Positions 27,599 to 36,399 of a DNA stretch of 64,000 nt are shown piece after piece. A program made the position numbers and the translations under genes. This DNA is from Streptomyces longhuiensis (lineage in GTDB: Bacteria; Actinomycetota; Actinomycetes; Streptomycetales; Streptomycetaceae): NCBI RefSeq assembly GCF_020616555.1, contig NZ_CP085173.1:3049501-3113500 (forward strand), given 5' to 3'. How positions within the stretch are numbered: position 1 is the stretch's first letter; each line of letters starts with the position of its first letter. The notes under the pieces are model-generated. The model was not told the DNA's origin and did not search any database. It saw nothing but the letters and a program-made list of their open reading frames with translations.

Positions 27599-30007
27599 AT
27601 GAGTGGAGGCGCTCGGCTGACGCTGTGTGCGACGGCGGCCACGTTCATGGCGGCGTGTGCCCTGCTGCCGCTGGTCGATCTGGCGACCTGGATCTTCCAG
27701 GCCGCGTTCCTGCTGGTCGTCCAGGCCGGGGTGGGCGCACTGACCCGGCGCGTGCCTCTCGCGCGGCCGCTCACGGTGGCCGTGCAGGCGCTCGTGACGC
27801 TGATGCTCCTCACCCTGCTGTTCGCGCACGCGCAGGCGATCGGCGGGGTGCTGCCGGGCCCGGAGGCGTTCCGTCACTTCGGGGAGCTGCTCCAGGCGGG
27901 CGGCGACGACGTGGGGCGGTTCGCGATCCCCGCGCCGCTGTCCGACGGGATCCGGCTGATGCTGGTGGGCGGCGTCCTGGTGATCGGCCTCGCGGTGGAC
28001 GCGCTCGCGGTGACGTTCCGCAGCGCGGCGCCCGCCGGGCTGCCGCTGCTCGCCCTGTACTCGGTCGCCGCGGGCCTCTCCCACGGCTCCGCCGACTGGC
28101 TGTGGTTCCTCCTCGCCGCCGGCGGCTATCTGCTGCTGCTCCTCGCCGAGGGCCGGGACCGGCTCTCGCAATGGGGGCGCGTCTTCGGCGGTACGGCCCG
28201 CTCACCGGGCGGCGCGGCCGAGAGCGCGGCCGATGCCGTGGCCCCGATCCGCACGGGCCGCCGCATCGGCGCGCTCGCGCTCGGCATCGCCCTGGTGGTA
28301 CCGCTCGCCCTGCCCGCGCTCGACGGCGGCCTGCTCGGCCCGACGGGTACGGGCGGGGGCGTGGGCTCCGGGGGCGGCGGCACCATCTCCGCCGTGAACC
28401 CCCTGGTCTCCCTCCAGAACAGCCTGAACCAGCCCGAGGACCGGGAGGTGATGTCGTACCGCACGAACTCGAAGGACACCCAGGACCTCTATCTGCGGAT
28501 CGTCTCCCTCGACGAGTTCGACGGGACGACCTGGCGGCCCGCCAAGCGCAGCATCATCGACGTGCCCTCGCCCTTCCCGAGCCCCCGCGGCCTCGGCGCG
28601 GACGTCCGCAGGACGGAGATCCGCACGAACATCGCGGCGGCCGGCTGGTACGCCCAGGACTGGCTGCCGCTCCCCTACCCGGCGACGAAGGTCGACATCT
28701 CGGGACGCTGGCGGTACGAGCCGGTGGGCCGGACCCTCGTCGGCGACCACGACCAGACCACGCGCGGCAAGAAGTACGGCGTCGAGAGCCTGATCGTGCA
28801 GCCGACGGCGGAGCAGCTGGCGAACGCTCCCACGGCGCCGAGCGAGCTGCGGCGGGAGTTCACAAGGGTGCCGTCGTCGCTGCCGGCGATCGTCGAGAAG
28901 ACGGCGCTGCGCGTCACCGAGGGCGCGTCGAACGACTACCAGCGGGCCGTGAAGCTCCAGGACTACTTCACCGTGAGCGGGGGCTTCACGTACAACACGG
29001 AGGTGCAGGCCGGCAGCGGCTCCTCGGCCATCGCCCGTTTCCTGAAGGACAAGGAGGGCTTCTGCGTCCACTTCTCCTTCTCGATGGCTGCGATGGCCAG
29101 GACGCTGGGGATCCCGGCGCGGGTGGCGGTGGGCTTCACGCCGGGCTCTCCGCAGGCGGACGGCCGGATGTCGGTCGGCCTGCGGGACGCGCACGCGTGG
29201 CCGGAGCTGTACTTCGAGGGCGTGGGCTGGACGCGCTTCGAGCCGACGCCGAACCGCGGCACGGCGCCCGACTACACCCGTGACGACACCCCGGCGGGCG
29301 ACCCGAGCAACCCGGCGGCGCCGAGCGAGGCCGCCTCGTCCCAGCCGTCGGCAGGGCAGCCCTCCGCATCGGACAACTGCCCGGCGGCCGAGCGGAAGCT
29401 GGGAGGCTGCTCGAACACGGCGCCCGCGGTGATCGGCGCGTCCGGCGGCGACGGCCCGCCCTTCGGCACGATCGCCCTCGTCGCGCTGGGCGTGCTGTTG
29501 GTGGTGCTCGTGCCGCTGCTGCCGATGCTGTGGCGGCGGCGGGTCCGGGCCGTGCGGCTCGGCTCGTCCGGCCGCACGGACGGGGACGCGGCGGCCCGCA
29601 CCCTCGCGGCGTGGCTGGAAGTGACCGATACGGCGTGGGACCACGGCATCGCACCGGACGAGTCAAAGACGCCGCGGAAGGCTGCCGCGCGGATCGTCCG
29701 GGTCGGGAAGCTCGATCAGGTGGCCGCGGACTCCGTGCATCGGGTGGCGGCCGCGGTGGAGCAGGTGCTCTACGCGCCGAGGCCGCAGCCGACGGCGGGT
29801 CTCGGGGACGATGTGCGCCGCCTCGAGCAGGGCCTGCGCGCCAAGGCGAGCCGTTCGGCCCGGCTGCGGGCGACGCTCGCACCGCGCTCGACCGTTCGAG
29901 TGGCGTGGAGCCTTTCGCAGCGCTGGGCGGAGCTCGGCTCCCGCTGGACGGCCCGGAGGTCGACGCTTCTGCGGCGGGCACGGCGGCCTTCCGGCCAGGA
30001 GAGCTGA
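27599..30007 (+). CDS. TgpA-like transglutaminase-domain membrane protein
   Basis: An 802-residue protein of the TgpA/DUF3488 type. Residues 1-230 hold about six membrane segments. A large outer domain follows with the transglutaminase core: catalytic Cys489 in GFCVHFSFSMA, His532 in DAHAWPELYF, and an acidic third residue as Glu in RFEPTP. A single membrane segment near residue 625 precedes a C-terminal cytoplasmic DUF4129-like domain. Such proteins are encoded with MoxR and DUF58 genes, as here, and are thought to act on periplasmic or cell-wall proteins. ATG 27599 has GGGGGAAAGG upstream. Two strong terminators follow. Confidence 0.93.
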   Translation: MSGGARLTLCATAATFMAACALLPLVDLATWIFQAAFLLVVQAGVGALTRRVPLARPLTVAVQALVTLMLLTLLFAHAQAIGGVLPGPEAFRHFGELLQAGGDDVGRFAIPAPLSDGIRLMLVGGVLVIGLAVDALAVTFRSAAPAGLPLLALYSVAAGLSHGSADWLWFLLAAGGYLLLLLAEGRDRLSQWGRVFGGTARSPGGAAESAADAVAPIRTGRRIGALALGIALVVPLALPALDGGLLGPTGTGGGVGSGGGGTISAVNPLVSLQNSLNQPEDREVMSYRTNSKDTQDLYLRIVSLDEFDGTTWRPAKRSIIDVPSPFPSPRGLGADVRRTEIRTNIAAAGWYAQDWLPLPYPATKVDISGRWRYEPVGRTLVGDHDQTTRGKKYGVESLIVQPTAEQLANAPTAPSELRREFTRVPSSLPAIVEKTALRVTEGASNDYQRAVKLQDYFTVSGGFTYNTEVQAGSGSSAIARFLKDKEGFCVHFSFSMAAMARTLGIPARVAVGFTPGSPQADGRMSVGLRDAHAWPELYFEGVGWTRFEPTPNRGTAPDYTRDDTPAGDPSNPAAPSEAASSQPSAGQPSASDNCPAAERKLGGCSNTAPAVIGASGGDGPPFGTIALVALGVLLVVLVPLLPMLWRRRVRAVRLGSSGRTDGDAAARTLAAWLEVTDTAWDHGIAPDESKTPRKAAARIVRVGKLDQVAADSVHRVAAAVEQVLYAPRPQPTAGLGDDVRRLEQGLRAKASRSARLRATLAPRSTVRVAWSLSQRWAELGSRWTARRSTLLRRARRPSGQES

Positions 30008-30023
30008 CAGGAGGTTGCGGGGC

Positions 30024-30069
30024 GGCGCCCCTCGCGCGCAAGCGGTCACGCCTGCGCGCGAGGGGCGCC
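30024..30069 (+). terminator. First terminator of the moxR operon
   Basis: A 17-base perfect inverted repeat (GGCGCCCCTCGCGCGCA at 30024-30040, complement at 30053-30069) with a 12-base loop, starting 16 bases after the transglutaminase gene stop. Confidence 0.8.
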
Positions 30070-30102
30070 GGTCTGCGCATACTCCGCGGCCCGCGGATAC
30101 GC

Positions 30103-30138
30103 CTGAGGGGTGACCACCCGCGAGTGGTCACCCCTCAG
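30103..30138. terminator. Second terminator between convergent genes
   Basis: A 15-base perfect inverted repeat (CTGAGGGGTGACCAC at 30103-30117, complement at 30124-30138) with a six-base loop. It lies between the moxR operon and the convergent DUF3040 gene and could serve both. Confidence 0.8.
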
Positions 30139-30193
30139 CTACATCTGTTTCCCAGAGGACGTCTGATCCCGTGAGGACCTCGTCCGGCGGGGC

Positions 30194-30613
30194 TCAGCGG
30201 CCGCCCTGGCCGCCCTGTTCGTCTCGGCGCCGCTGCCAGCGCTTCTCGATCCGGTCCATCATCGACCGGTGCTTCTTGCCCTGTCGCCGCGCGGTCGGCG
30301 GCGCTCCTGGCGCTGCTCCGGCAGCCGGCTGTTCACCGGGCTTGGGCGCTTTGCGCCATGCGGTCATGGCAAGGACCGCGCAGCCCAGCATGACGAGGAA
30401 CCCCACCACGCTGATCCAGATCTGCTTTGCGACCATTCCGGCCATGAGGAGCGCGATACCCACCAGGAATCCGGCGACTGCCTGGTAGACCCGACGTCGG
30501 GTGTACGTACGCAGCCCGCTTCCCTCAAGCGCTGTCGCGAACTTGGGATCTTCGGCGTACAGCGCTCGCTCCATCTGCTCGAGCATTCGCTGCTCGTGCT
30601 CCGAGAGCGGCAC
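30194..30613 (-). CDS. DUF3040 membrane protein
   Basis: A 139-residue actinobacterial protein. Residues 1-45 carry the DUF3040 signature (MPLSEHEQRMLEQMERALYA then EDPKFA). Two membrane segments follow (VYQAVAGFLVGIALLMAGM and WISVVGFLVMLGCAVLAM), and the C-terminal tail is strongly basic (ARRQGKKHRSMMDRIEKRWQRR). GTG 30613 is preceded by an excellent GAGGAGG; the longer frame to 30730 has no support. DUF3040 genes regularly sit just beyond the dcw cluster in actinobacteria, which hints at an envelope or division role; none is demonstrable from sequence. Confidence 0.92.
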   Translation of the reverse strand: MPLSEHEQRMLEQMERALYAEDPKFATALEGSGLRTYTRRRVYQAVAGFLVGIALLMAGMVAKQIWISVVGFLVMLGCAVLAMTAWRKAPKPGEQPAAGAAPGAPPTARRQGKKHRSMMDRIEKRWQRRRDEQGGQGGR

Positions 30614-30885
30614 GGAGTCCTCCTCATCGTGCAGTCGCCGGGGCGACCGGGGGTCCCCTTCAGGATAGGCAGGGAATCGCCCCCGTGAAACCCGCCCCTC
30701 TACGCCAACTTCGCCAACCAGGACCACCACGCCGCTCCGGCTCGCTGAGGCGTTAATGCCCCGGCGGCCGTCCCGTCATGCGGACCGTCTCCCTCGATCA
30801 TACGGCGCCGGGCGCAGATACGGGGGGCCTGTGGCGTACTCCATCCGCCGCTGCGCCCCTGATCAGCGGCGCGTCACCGGGGCAC

Positions 30886-31656
30886 TCAGGCCTCCGGGGT
30901 CCCCCGCTTCTGGCCGAGGACGTGCAGCTGCGTGGCGACGGAGTGGAAGGCGGGCAGCTCGGCGGCTGCGGCCTCCAGCTTGAGGAGCTCCTGGAGGGCG
31001 CCCGGTTCGGTGTCCACGAGGACGCCGGGCACGAGGTCGGCGAAGACCCGTACGCCGTGCACCGCGCCGACCTCGACGCCCGCGGATCCGACGAGCTGGG
31101 TGAGCTGCTCGGCGCTGAAGCGGCGCGGCACGGGGTCGCCGTCGCCCCAGCGGCCCGCCGGGTCGTCGAGGGCCTGCCTGGCCTCCTTGAAGTGCCCGGC
31201 GAGCGCGCGTGCGAGCACGGCGCCGCCGAGTCCCGCGGCGAGCAGGCTGAGGACGCCGGAGGGGCGCAGGGCGCCCACCGCGTTGCGTACGCCCTCGGCC
31301 GGGTCGTCGACGTACTCCAGGACGCCGTGGCACAGGACCGCGTCGTATGCGTCGCGCTCGACCACGTCGAAGAGACCGGAGACGTCGCCCTGCACCCCGC
31401 GCACGCGGTCGGCCACGCCGGCCTCGGCCGCGCGGCGCTCGAGCGCGAAGAGCGCGTTCGGGCTGGGGTCGACGACGGTGACGCGGTGGCCGAGGCCTGC
31501 CACGGGCACCGCGAAGTTACCGCTGCCGCCTCCGGTGTCGAGCACGTCGAGCGACTCGCGCCCCGTGGCCTTGACGCGACGGTCGAGGGCGTCCTTGAGA
31601 ACGTCCCAGACGACGGCGGTACGGAGAGAAGCGCGGGGGCGCATCGGGTCCGACAC
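30886..31656 (-). CDS. Class I SAM-dependent methyltransferase
   Basis: A 256-residue Rossmann-fold methyltransferase. Motif I is VLDTGGGSGNFAVPVAGLG, the acidic ribose-binding residue is in VTVVDPSPNALFAL, and the later motif AVLCHGVLEYVDDPAEG follows. It resembles CmoM/UbiE-like enzymes, but the substrate cannot be told. GTG 31656 is chosen because GAGGAG stands eight bases upstream and the residues VSDPMRPRASLRTA match the usual family start; ATG 31689 lacks a binding site. It is followed on the same strand by the DUF3040 gene region and preceded by the HEPN gene. Confidence 0.88.
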   Translation of the reverse strand: MSDPMRPRASLRTAVVWDVLKDALDRRVKATGRESLDVLDTGGGSGNFAVPVAGLGHRVTVVDPSPNALFALERRAAEAGVADRVRGVQGDVSGLFDVVERDAYDAVLCHGVLEYVDDPAEGVRNAVGALRPSGVLSLLAAGLGGAVLARALAGHFKEARQALDDPAGRWGDGDPVPRRFSAEQLTQLVGSAGVEVGAVHGVRVFADLVPGVLVDTEPGALQELLKLEAAAAELPAFHSVATQLHVLGQKRGTPEA

Positions 31657-31784
31657 GACAGGTGACTCCTCGGCGCGGCTCCGGCTCATGGGCTGCGGAG
31701 CGATGGGGTTTCCTCCCCCACCGGCACGGCGATGGGTGGAGGCTTCGGGCGCCTCCACCCTATTGCCTCGTGAGAGCTGTCCGG

Positions 31785-32339
31785 TCACCCCACGTCGGGC
31801 ACCTCCCGGCCCGCCGCCGGGGCCTCGTCCTGCGCCCTGGGCTGGGGCAGTACGGGCTGGAGCAGCAGCATCCTCTCGACGAGGCGCAGGAACATCGCGA
31901 CATCGCGGAGCAGGTCGTCCGCGTCGCGGGTGCCGGCCGCCCCCTGGATGCCCGCTTCGGCGCGCGCCCTGCGGGTGGCGCCGGAGGCGAACAGGGCGCT
32001 CCACTCGGTCAGTTCGGGTGCGATCTCGGGGAGCACTTCCCAGGCGCTCCGTATCCGGGCACGGCGTCGTGGCGTGGGTTCGGGGCGGCCGCGGGCGGCG
32101 AGTACGGCGGCCGCGGTGCGCAGGGCGGCGAGGTGGGCCGTGGCGTACCGCTCGTTGGGCGTCTCGAGGAGGGCCGCCTCGTCGAGTCCCGTGTGCGCCT
32201 GGGCGAGCAGGTCGAGGGCGGCGGGAGGGGCTGTCGCCCTGCGGAGTACGGGGTGGACGTCGGCGGCGGGTCCGGTCAGCGAAGGTGCAGGGCCAGTGGC
32301 GCGGGGCCGGCGTGCGGCTGCTGCTGAATGTCCAGCCAT
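31785..32339 (-). CDS. SAV_6107-type HEPN domain protein
   Basis: A 184-residue helical protein of the SAV_6107 HEPN family, restricted to actinobacteria. The region ETPNERYATAHLAALRTA contains R-Y-A-T-A-H, the Rx4H motif that forms the active site of HEPN ribonucleases, and a further conserved stretch is SAWEVLPEIAPELTEWSALF. Ends are Pro/Ala-rich. No nucleotidyltransferase (MNT) antitoxin gene is beside it, so it is not a standard HEPN-MNT pair. The next gene on its strand, 128 bases on, is the methyltransferase. RNase activity is inferred from the motif only. Confidence 0.85.
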   Translation of the reverse strand: MAGHSAAAARRPRATGPAPSLTGPAADVHPVLRRATAPPAALDLLAQAHTGLDEAALLETPNERYATAHLAALRTAAAVLAARGRPEPTPRRRARIRSAWEVLPEIAPELTEWSALFASGATRRARAEAGIQGAAGTRDADDLLRDVAMFLRLVERMLLLQPVLPQPRAQDEAPAAGREVPDVG

Positions 32340-32429
32340 GACGAACCTCCTGTCGTCTGCGTGACGGCTCAGTGGCCGTATGTGCCCATCGTGGAGTACG
32401 CCACTGACAATCGGCCCTGACCTGCGTTT

Positions 32430-32482
32430 TTGCTTCGAGCGACAGTTCGGGCTAACTTTTGCACTGACCAGTCAGTTCAAAA
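32430..32482 (+). promoter_or_regulatory. Promoter with overlapping TetR-type operator (ABC/YhgE operon)
   Basis: TTGCTT (32430-32435), a 17-base spacer and TAACTT (32453-32458) form a promoter. Immediately after, arms TTTTGCACTGAC (32457-32468) and GTCAGTTCAAAA (32471-32482) make a 12-base inverted repeat with one mismatch around a CA centre, overlapping the expected transcription start. The inner core ACTGAC-CA-GTCAGT is perfect. This is the size and place of a TetR repressor site, and a TetR gene lies at the end of the same operon, so autoregulation is likely. Confidence 0.8.
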
Positions 32483-32500
32483 AAAGTGGGGGGCCTGACC

Positions 32501-33310
32501 ATGGACGGTCCGAACGCGGTCGCCGTAAGCGCCGAGGGGTTCGGGCTCAAGGGTCCGCGCGGCTGGGCGTTCCGCGGGGTGGACATCGACGCGGAGCCCG
32601 GGGCGCTCGTCGCCGTCGAGGGGCCGTCCGGGTCGGGCCGCACCTGCCTGCTGCTCGCTCTCACCGGACGCATGCGGCCCACCGAGGGCGCGGCGTCCGT
32701 CGGCCCCTTCCGGCTGCCGAAGCAGTTGTCCGCCGTCCGCCGTATCAGCGCTCTCGCCCATGCGCCCGGGGTCACCGACCTCGATCCCGCGCTGACGGTC
32801 GAGGAGCATCTGCGCGAACGGGCCCTGCTCCAGCGGCGGTTCGACGGTTCCCTGCGGGCGCTGCTGCGGCCCCGGGCCGAGCGTGCTGCCGCGTCGCGGC
32901 TGCGGATCGACACCGCACTGGCCGCCGCGGGCCTCGACCGCGAGTCGCTGCCGAAGGGCACGCGTACCGCCGTGCGCGACCTGGAGCGGATCGAGGCGCT
33001 CCGGCTGTCCGTGGCCCTCGCGCTGATCGGGCGACCGCGGCTGCTCGGCGTCGACGACACCGACCTGAAGCTCTCGGACACCGAACGGGCGCAGGTCTGG
33101 GACCTGTTGAGGTCCGTCGCCGAGTCGGGCACGACGGTCGTGGCGGTGTGCAGCGAGGCGCCGAAGGACGCGGTCGTCGTATCGACGGCCCCCGCCGAGA
33201 AGGCCGAGAAGGCCGAGAAGACCGAGAAGACCACGCAAGACGAGACCGACAAGAACAACAAGAACAAGAAGGAGACGGCGGATGCGCTCGCCGAAGCTGG
33301 CCGCGCTTGA
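32501..33310 (+). CDS. Degenerate ABC-type ATPase-like protein
   Basis: A 269-residue protein with the fold pattern of an ABC nucleotide-binding subunit but altered motifs. Walker A reads GPSGSGRTCLLLAL (Arg in place of the catalytic Lys). The LSGGQ signature position reads VRDLERIEAL. Walker B ends in LLGVDDTD (Asp instead of Glu). The switch histidine is replaced in VVAVCSEAP. The C-terminus carries AEKAEKTEKTT-like Lys/Glu repeats. It may bind but not hydrolyse nucleotide. ATG 32501 follows GGGGGG by about eight bases. Its end overlaps the YhgE gene by 29 bases, and the TetR gene completes the operon. Confidence 0.82.
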   Translation: MDGPNAVAVSAEGFGLKGPRGWAFRGVDIDAEPGALVAVEGPSGSGRTCLLLALTGRMRPTEGAASVGPFRLPKQLSAVRRISALAHAPGVTDLDPALTVEEHLRERALLQRRFDGSLRALLRPRAERAAASRLRIDTALAAAGLDRESLPKGTRTAVRDLERIEALRLSVALALIGRPRLLGVDDTDLKLSDTERAQVWDLLRSVAESGTTVVAVCSEAPKDAVVVSTAPAEKAEKAEKTEKTTQDETDKNNKNKKETADALAEAGRA

Positions 33311-35366
33311 GCTCAGGCGCTTCGGCAGGGGGAAGCTGCCGCGCGCCGCGCTCGCCGCGCTCCTGCTGCTGCCCCTGCTGTACGGCGCCCTCTACCTGTG
33401 GTCGTTCTGGGACCCGTACGGGCGTCTCGACAAGATTCCCGTCGCGCTCGTCAACGACGACAAGGGGGCCCGGGCCGCCGGCCAGAAGATCGTGGCGGGC
33501 GACGACATCACCGAGGGGCTGCACGACAGCAAGACCTTCGAGTGGCACGAGGTGAGTGCGGCGCAGGCCCGCAAGGGCGTCGAGGACGGGACGTACTACC
33601 TGTCGCTGACGATGCCCGCGGACTTCAGCGAGCGCATCGCGTCCAGTTCCGGGGACACCCCCGAGACCGGCGCCCTTCAGGTGCGGACGAACGACGCCAA
33701 CAACTACATCGTCGGGCAGATCTCGCGGACGGTGTTCTCCGAGGTGCGTTCGGCGGCGTCCACCAACGCGTCGCGCTCCTTCCTCGACCGGATCTTCATC
33801 TCCTTCTCCGACATCCACGACGCGACCAAGAAGGCCGCGAAGGGGGCCGACCAGCTCAAGGGCGGTATCGGCAAGGCGAAGAAGGGGTCCAAGGACCTGG
33901 CGGACGGTCTGAAGGACGCCAAGAAGGGCAGCGGTGACCTGGCCGGCGGGATCAAGAGGCTGGACAAGGGCGCGGGAGATCTGGAGTCCGGCTCGAAGCA
34001 GGTATCCGACGGCACCCAGCTCCTCGCCGACAAGGTCAACGGTGTCGCCGGGCAGGTGCGGCCGTTCCTCAAGGACAACAAGAAGGCGATCGGCGACACC
34101 GCCCGGCTCGTCGCCGACTCCGCGAAGGGCATCCGGGACAACCTCGACGTCCTGGTGAAGACGGCGCCGACGGCCGCCAAGGGCGCGCACGCGGGATCCG
34201 ACGTCCTGGACGGGGTCTACAAGGCGCGCTGCGAGACGCTGCCGCTGTCCGACCCGGCCTGCCCCGACCTGAAGAAGGCCAAGGTGGCCGCGGCCGACGT
34301 GGCGAAGATCGCCGACGACCTGAACGTCCTGATCGAGGACGACCACGGCGACCTGGACACCCTCGACCGCCATCTCGCCACGCTCCAGCGGCAGTCCGAG
34401 GCGCTGGCCAAGCACGCCCCGACGCTCGACCAGGACGTGGCCACCGCCGTCTCGAAGATCAACGCGCTCAACAAGGGCGCGGGGCAGGTCGCCAAGGGCG
34501 CCAAGCAGCTGCACACCGGGCTCGGCACGGCGAAGACGGGCTCGGCGGACCTCGACACGGGCGTCGGCAAGCTGAAGACGGGCGCGAGCGACCTCAACGG
34601 CGGCATGTTCAAGCTGGCCGACGGCTCCGGAGAGCTGGCCGGCGGGCTGCACGACGGGGTGAAGCAGATCCCCGACTACGACAAGAAGGACCGCGACCGG
34701 CGCACCGGTGTCATGTCCGACCCGGTCCAGCTCGCCTCGCAGTCCCTGCACAAGGCGCCCAACTACGGCACCGGATTCGCCCCCTACTTCATCCCGCTGT
34801 CCCTGTGGGTCGGCGCGATGGTGGCCTACATGCTGATCCAGCCGCTCAACCGGCGCGCACTCGCCGCCGGCGCCTCCGCCTGGCGGATCGCGCTGGCCGG
34901 CTGGCTGCCCGTGGCCGCGCTCGGCGTGCTCCAGGTCGCCGCCCTGATGTCGGTGCTGCACTGGGCGCTGGGGCTCCAGATGGTCAGGGCGGCCGGAACG
35001 GTCGGCTTCCTCTTCCTCGTCACGGCGTGCTTCGCCGCGATCGTGCAATGGCTGAACGCCCGCTTCGGAGCGGCGGGGCGGATCCTCGTACTCGCCTTCC
35101 TGATGCTCCAGTTGACATCGGCGGGCGGCACGTATCCCGTACAGACGAGCCCCGGCTTCTTCAACGCGATCCACCCCTTCCTGCCGATGACCTACGTCGT
35201 CGAGGCGCTGCGGAGACTGATCTCGGGCGGTGGCCTCGGACCCGTGTGGCAGGCGTGCGCCGTGCTCGCCGCGTTCACGGCCGGCGCGCTGGCCCTGACC
35301 GCGCTCAGCGCCCGCGGCAAGCAGGTGTGGACACTCGACCGGCTGCACCCCGAACTCAGCCTGTGA
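33282..35366 (+). CDS. YhgE/Pip domain membrane protein (ABC-2 like)
   Basis: A 694-residue protein of the YhgE/Pip family. It has one N-terminal membrane segment (LAALLLLPLLYGALYLWSFW) and an outer region with a YhgE N-domain (PVALVNDDKGA). Next comes a long helical stalk built from repeats such as KGADQLKGG, GSKDLADGL, GSGDLAGGI and GAGDLESGS. Five or so membrane segments near the C-terminus resemble ABC-2 permeases. Family members include the Lactococcus phage infection protein Pip and YhgE; related EsaA/YueB proteins belong to type VII secretion. Export or envelope function is inferred. Translation overlaps the ATPase-like gene, so both are made together under TetR control. Confidence 0.9.
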   Translation: MRSPKLAALELRRFGRGKLPRAALAALLLLPLLYGALYLWSFWDPYGRLDKIPVALVNDDKGARAAGQKIVAGDDITEGLHDSKTFEWHEVSAAQARKGVEDGTYYLSLTMPADFSERIASSSGDTPETGALQVRTNDANNYIVGQISRTVFSEVRSAASTNASRSFLDRIFISFSDIHDATKKAAKGADQLKGGIGKAKKGSKDLADGLKDAKKGSGDLAGGIKRLDKGAGDLESGSKQVSDGTQLLADKVNGVAGQVRPFLKDNKKAIGDTARLVADSAKGIRDNLDVLVKTAPTAAKGAHAGSDVLDGVYKARCETLPLSDPACPDLKKAKVAAADVAKIADDLNVLIEDDHGDLDTLDRHLATLQRQSEALAKHAPTLDQDVATAVSKINALNKGAGQVAKGAKQLHTGLGTAKTGSADLDTGVGKLKTGASDLNGGMFKLADGSGELAGGLHDGVKQIPDYDKKDRDRRTGVMSDPVQLASQSLHKAPNYGTGFAPYFIPLSLWVGAMVAYMLIQPLNRRALAAGASAWRIALAGWLPVAALGVLQVAALMSVLHWALGLQMVRAAGTVGFLFLVTACFAAIVQWLNARFGAAGRILVLAFLMLQLTSAGGTYPVQTSPGFFNAIHPFLPMTYVVEALRRLISGGGLGPVWQACAVLAAFTAGALALTALSARGKQVWTLDRLHPELSL

Positions 35367-35401
35367 GCGCGCCCACACCTCCGCCTGTGAGAATCAGGGG
35401 C

Positions 35402-36010
35402 ATGGAAAGCAGCACACGGCGCCAGGCCACCCGGCAGAAGCTGTACGAGGCCGCGGTCACGCTCATCGCGGAGCAGGGGTTCTCGGCCACCACGGTCGAC
35501 GAGATCGCCGAGCGCGCCGGGGTCGCGAAAGGCACGGTCTACTACAACTTCGCCAGCAAGTCGGTCCTCTTCGAGGAGCTGCTCCGGCACGGGGTCGGGC
35601 TTCTCACCGCCTCACTGCGGGAGGCGTCGGAGAAGACGGCCGCGAGCGGCGGCAGCAAGATCGACGCCCTCGACGCGATGATCCGGGCCGGCCTCGTCTT
35701 CATCGACCGCTATCCGGCCTTCACACAGCTGTACGTGGCCGAGCTGTGGCGCACGAACCGCGCCTGGCAGTCCACGCTCGCGGTGGTCCGGCAGGAGGCA
35801 GTCGCCGTCGTGGAGGACGTGCTGCGGGACGCGGTCGAGGGCGGTGAGCTGAGCGAGGAGATCGACATCCCGCTGACGGCGGCCGCGCTCGTCGGCATGG
35901 TCCTCGTGGCCGCCCTGGACTGGCAGGCCTTCCAGCCGGAGCGCTCCCTGGACGACGTCCACGCGGCGCTGTCACGGCTGCTCCAGGGACGCGTGACCGG
36001 CGGCCGCTGA
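35402..36010 (+). CDS. TetR/AcrR family repressor
   Basis: A 202-residue regulator. The N-terminal helix-turn-helix is clear: RQKLYEAAVTLIAEQGFSAT then TVDEIAERAGVAKGTVYYNF. The C-terminal helical ligand domain follows. It lies 35 bases after the YhgE gene and probably represses the promoter at 32430-32482. ATG 35402 is the family start; the AGGGG just before it is rather close, and the in-frame GTG 35387 has no site. The inducing ligand is unknown. Confidence 0.93.
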   Translation: MESSTRRQATRQKLYEAAVTLIAEQGFSATTVDEIAERAGVAKGTVYYNFASKSVLFEELLRHGVGLLTASLREASEKTAASGGSKIDALDAMIRAGLVFIDRYPAFTQLYVAELWRTNRAWQSTLAVVRQEAVAVVEDVLRDAVEGGELSEEIDIPLTAAALVGMVLVAALDWQAFQPERSLDDVHAALSRLLQGRVTGGR

Positions 36011-36041
36011 CCGCCCCGGACACACGGGCGGAGACGACAGA

Positions 36042-36089
36042 GCGCCGGTCCGGCGTGGCCCGAATTCTCAGGCCTCACCGGACCGGCGC
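36042..36089 (+). terminator. Terminator after the TetR gene
   Basis: A 12-base perfect inverted repeat (GCGCCGGTCCGG at 36042-36053, CCGGACCGGCGC at 36078-36089) enclosing a 24-base loop. It starts 32 bases after the TetR stop. Confidence 0.65.
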
Positions 36090-36103
36090 GTCCCCCGTTG
36101 CCC

Positions 36104-36137
36104 CCCCGTGTTCCCCGTATCCCCGTATCCCCGTGTT
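36104..36137. repeat. Short CCCCGTRT tandem repeat
   Basis: Four units in symmetrical order: CCCCGTGTT (36104-36112), CCCCGTAT (36113-36120), CCCCGTAT (36121-36128), CCCCGTGTT (36129-36137). It lies in the 389-base gap between the TetR and DUF4126 genes (36011-36399). Apart from this, the terminator and a small palindrome CGTAC-TAG-GTACG at 36324-36336, I see nothing in that gap. Confidence 0.6.
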
Positions 36138-36399
36138 CCCCCGCGGGCCCGCCGGTCGTGCGGGCCCCCGTGCCTCGCCCCCGCCGTGGCGGGAGGTCCG
36201 GCCAAGGGGGCGAAGCGCCTGTTCCGCCGCCCCGTGTCGGCGGTACCGGCGCCGCGCCCCCTTCCGTGCCTCCACTCTCCCGTCCGCGCAGGTCGGACCC
36301 CATCCGCGCAGCTACTCATCTCACGTACTAGGTACGGATACTCAGGCCTGGGTGCTCAGGCCCAGGACGCGGACTCCGCGACTGGTTACGATCTCGTCC

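Noticed and set aside
27571..29283. 570-codon frame overlapping the transglutaminase gene
   Set aside because: It is in another frame on the same strand, rich in Arg/Gly/Pro, with the real TgpA domains read in the 27599 frame.
32772..35378. 868-codon minus-strand frame opposite the YhgE gene
   Set aside because: Shadow of the ABC-like and YhgE genes, composed of Arg/Gly/Val/Leu runs with no protein family pattern.
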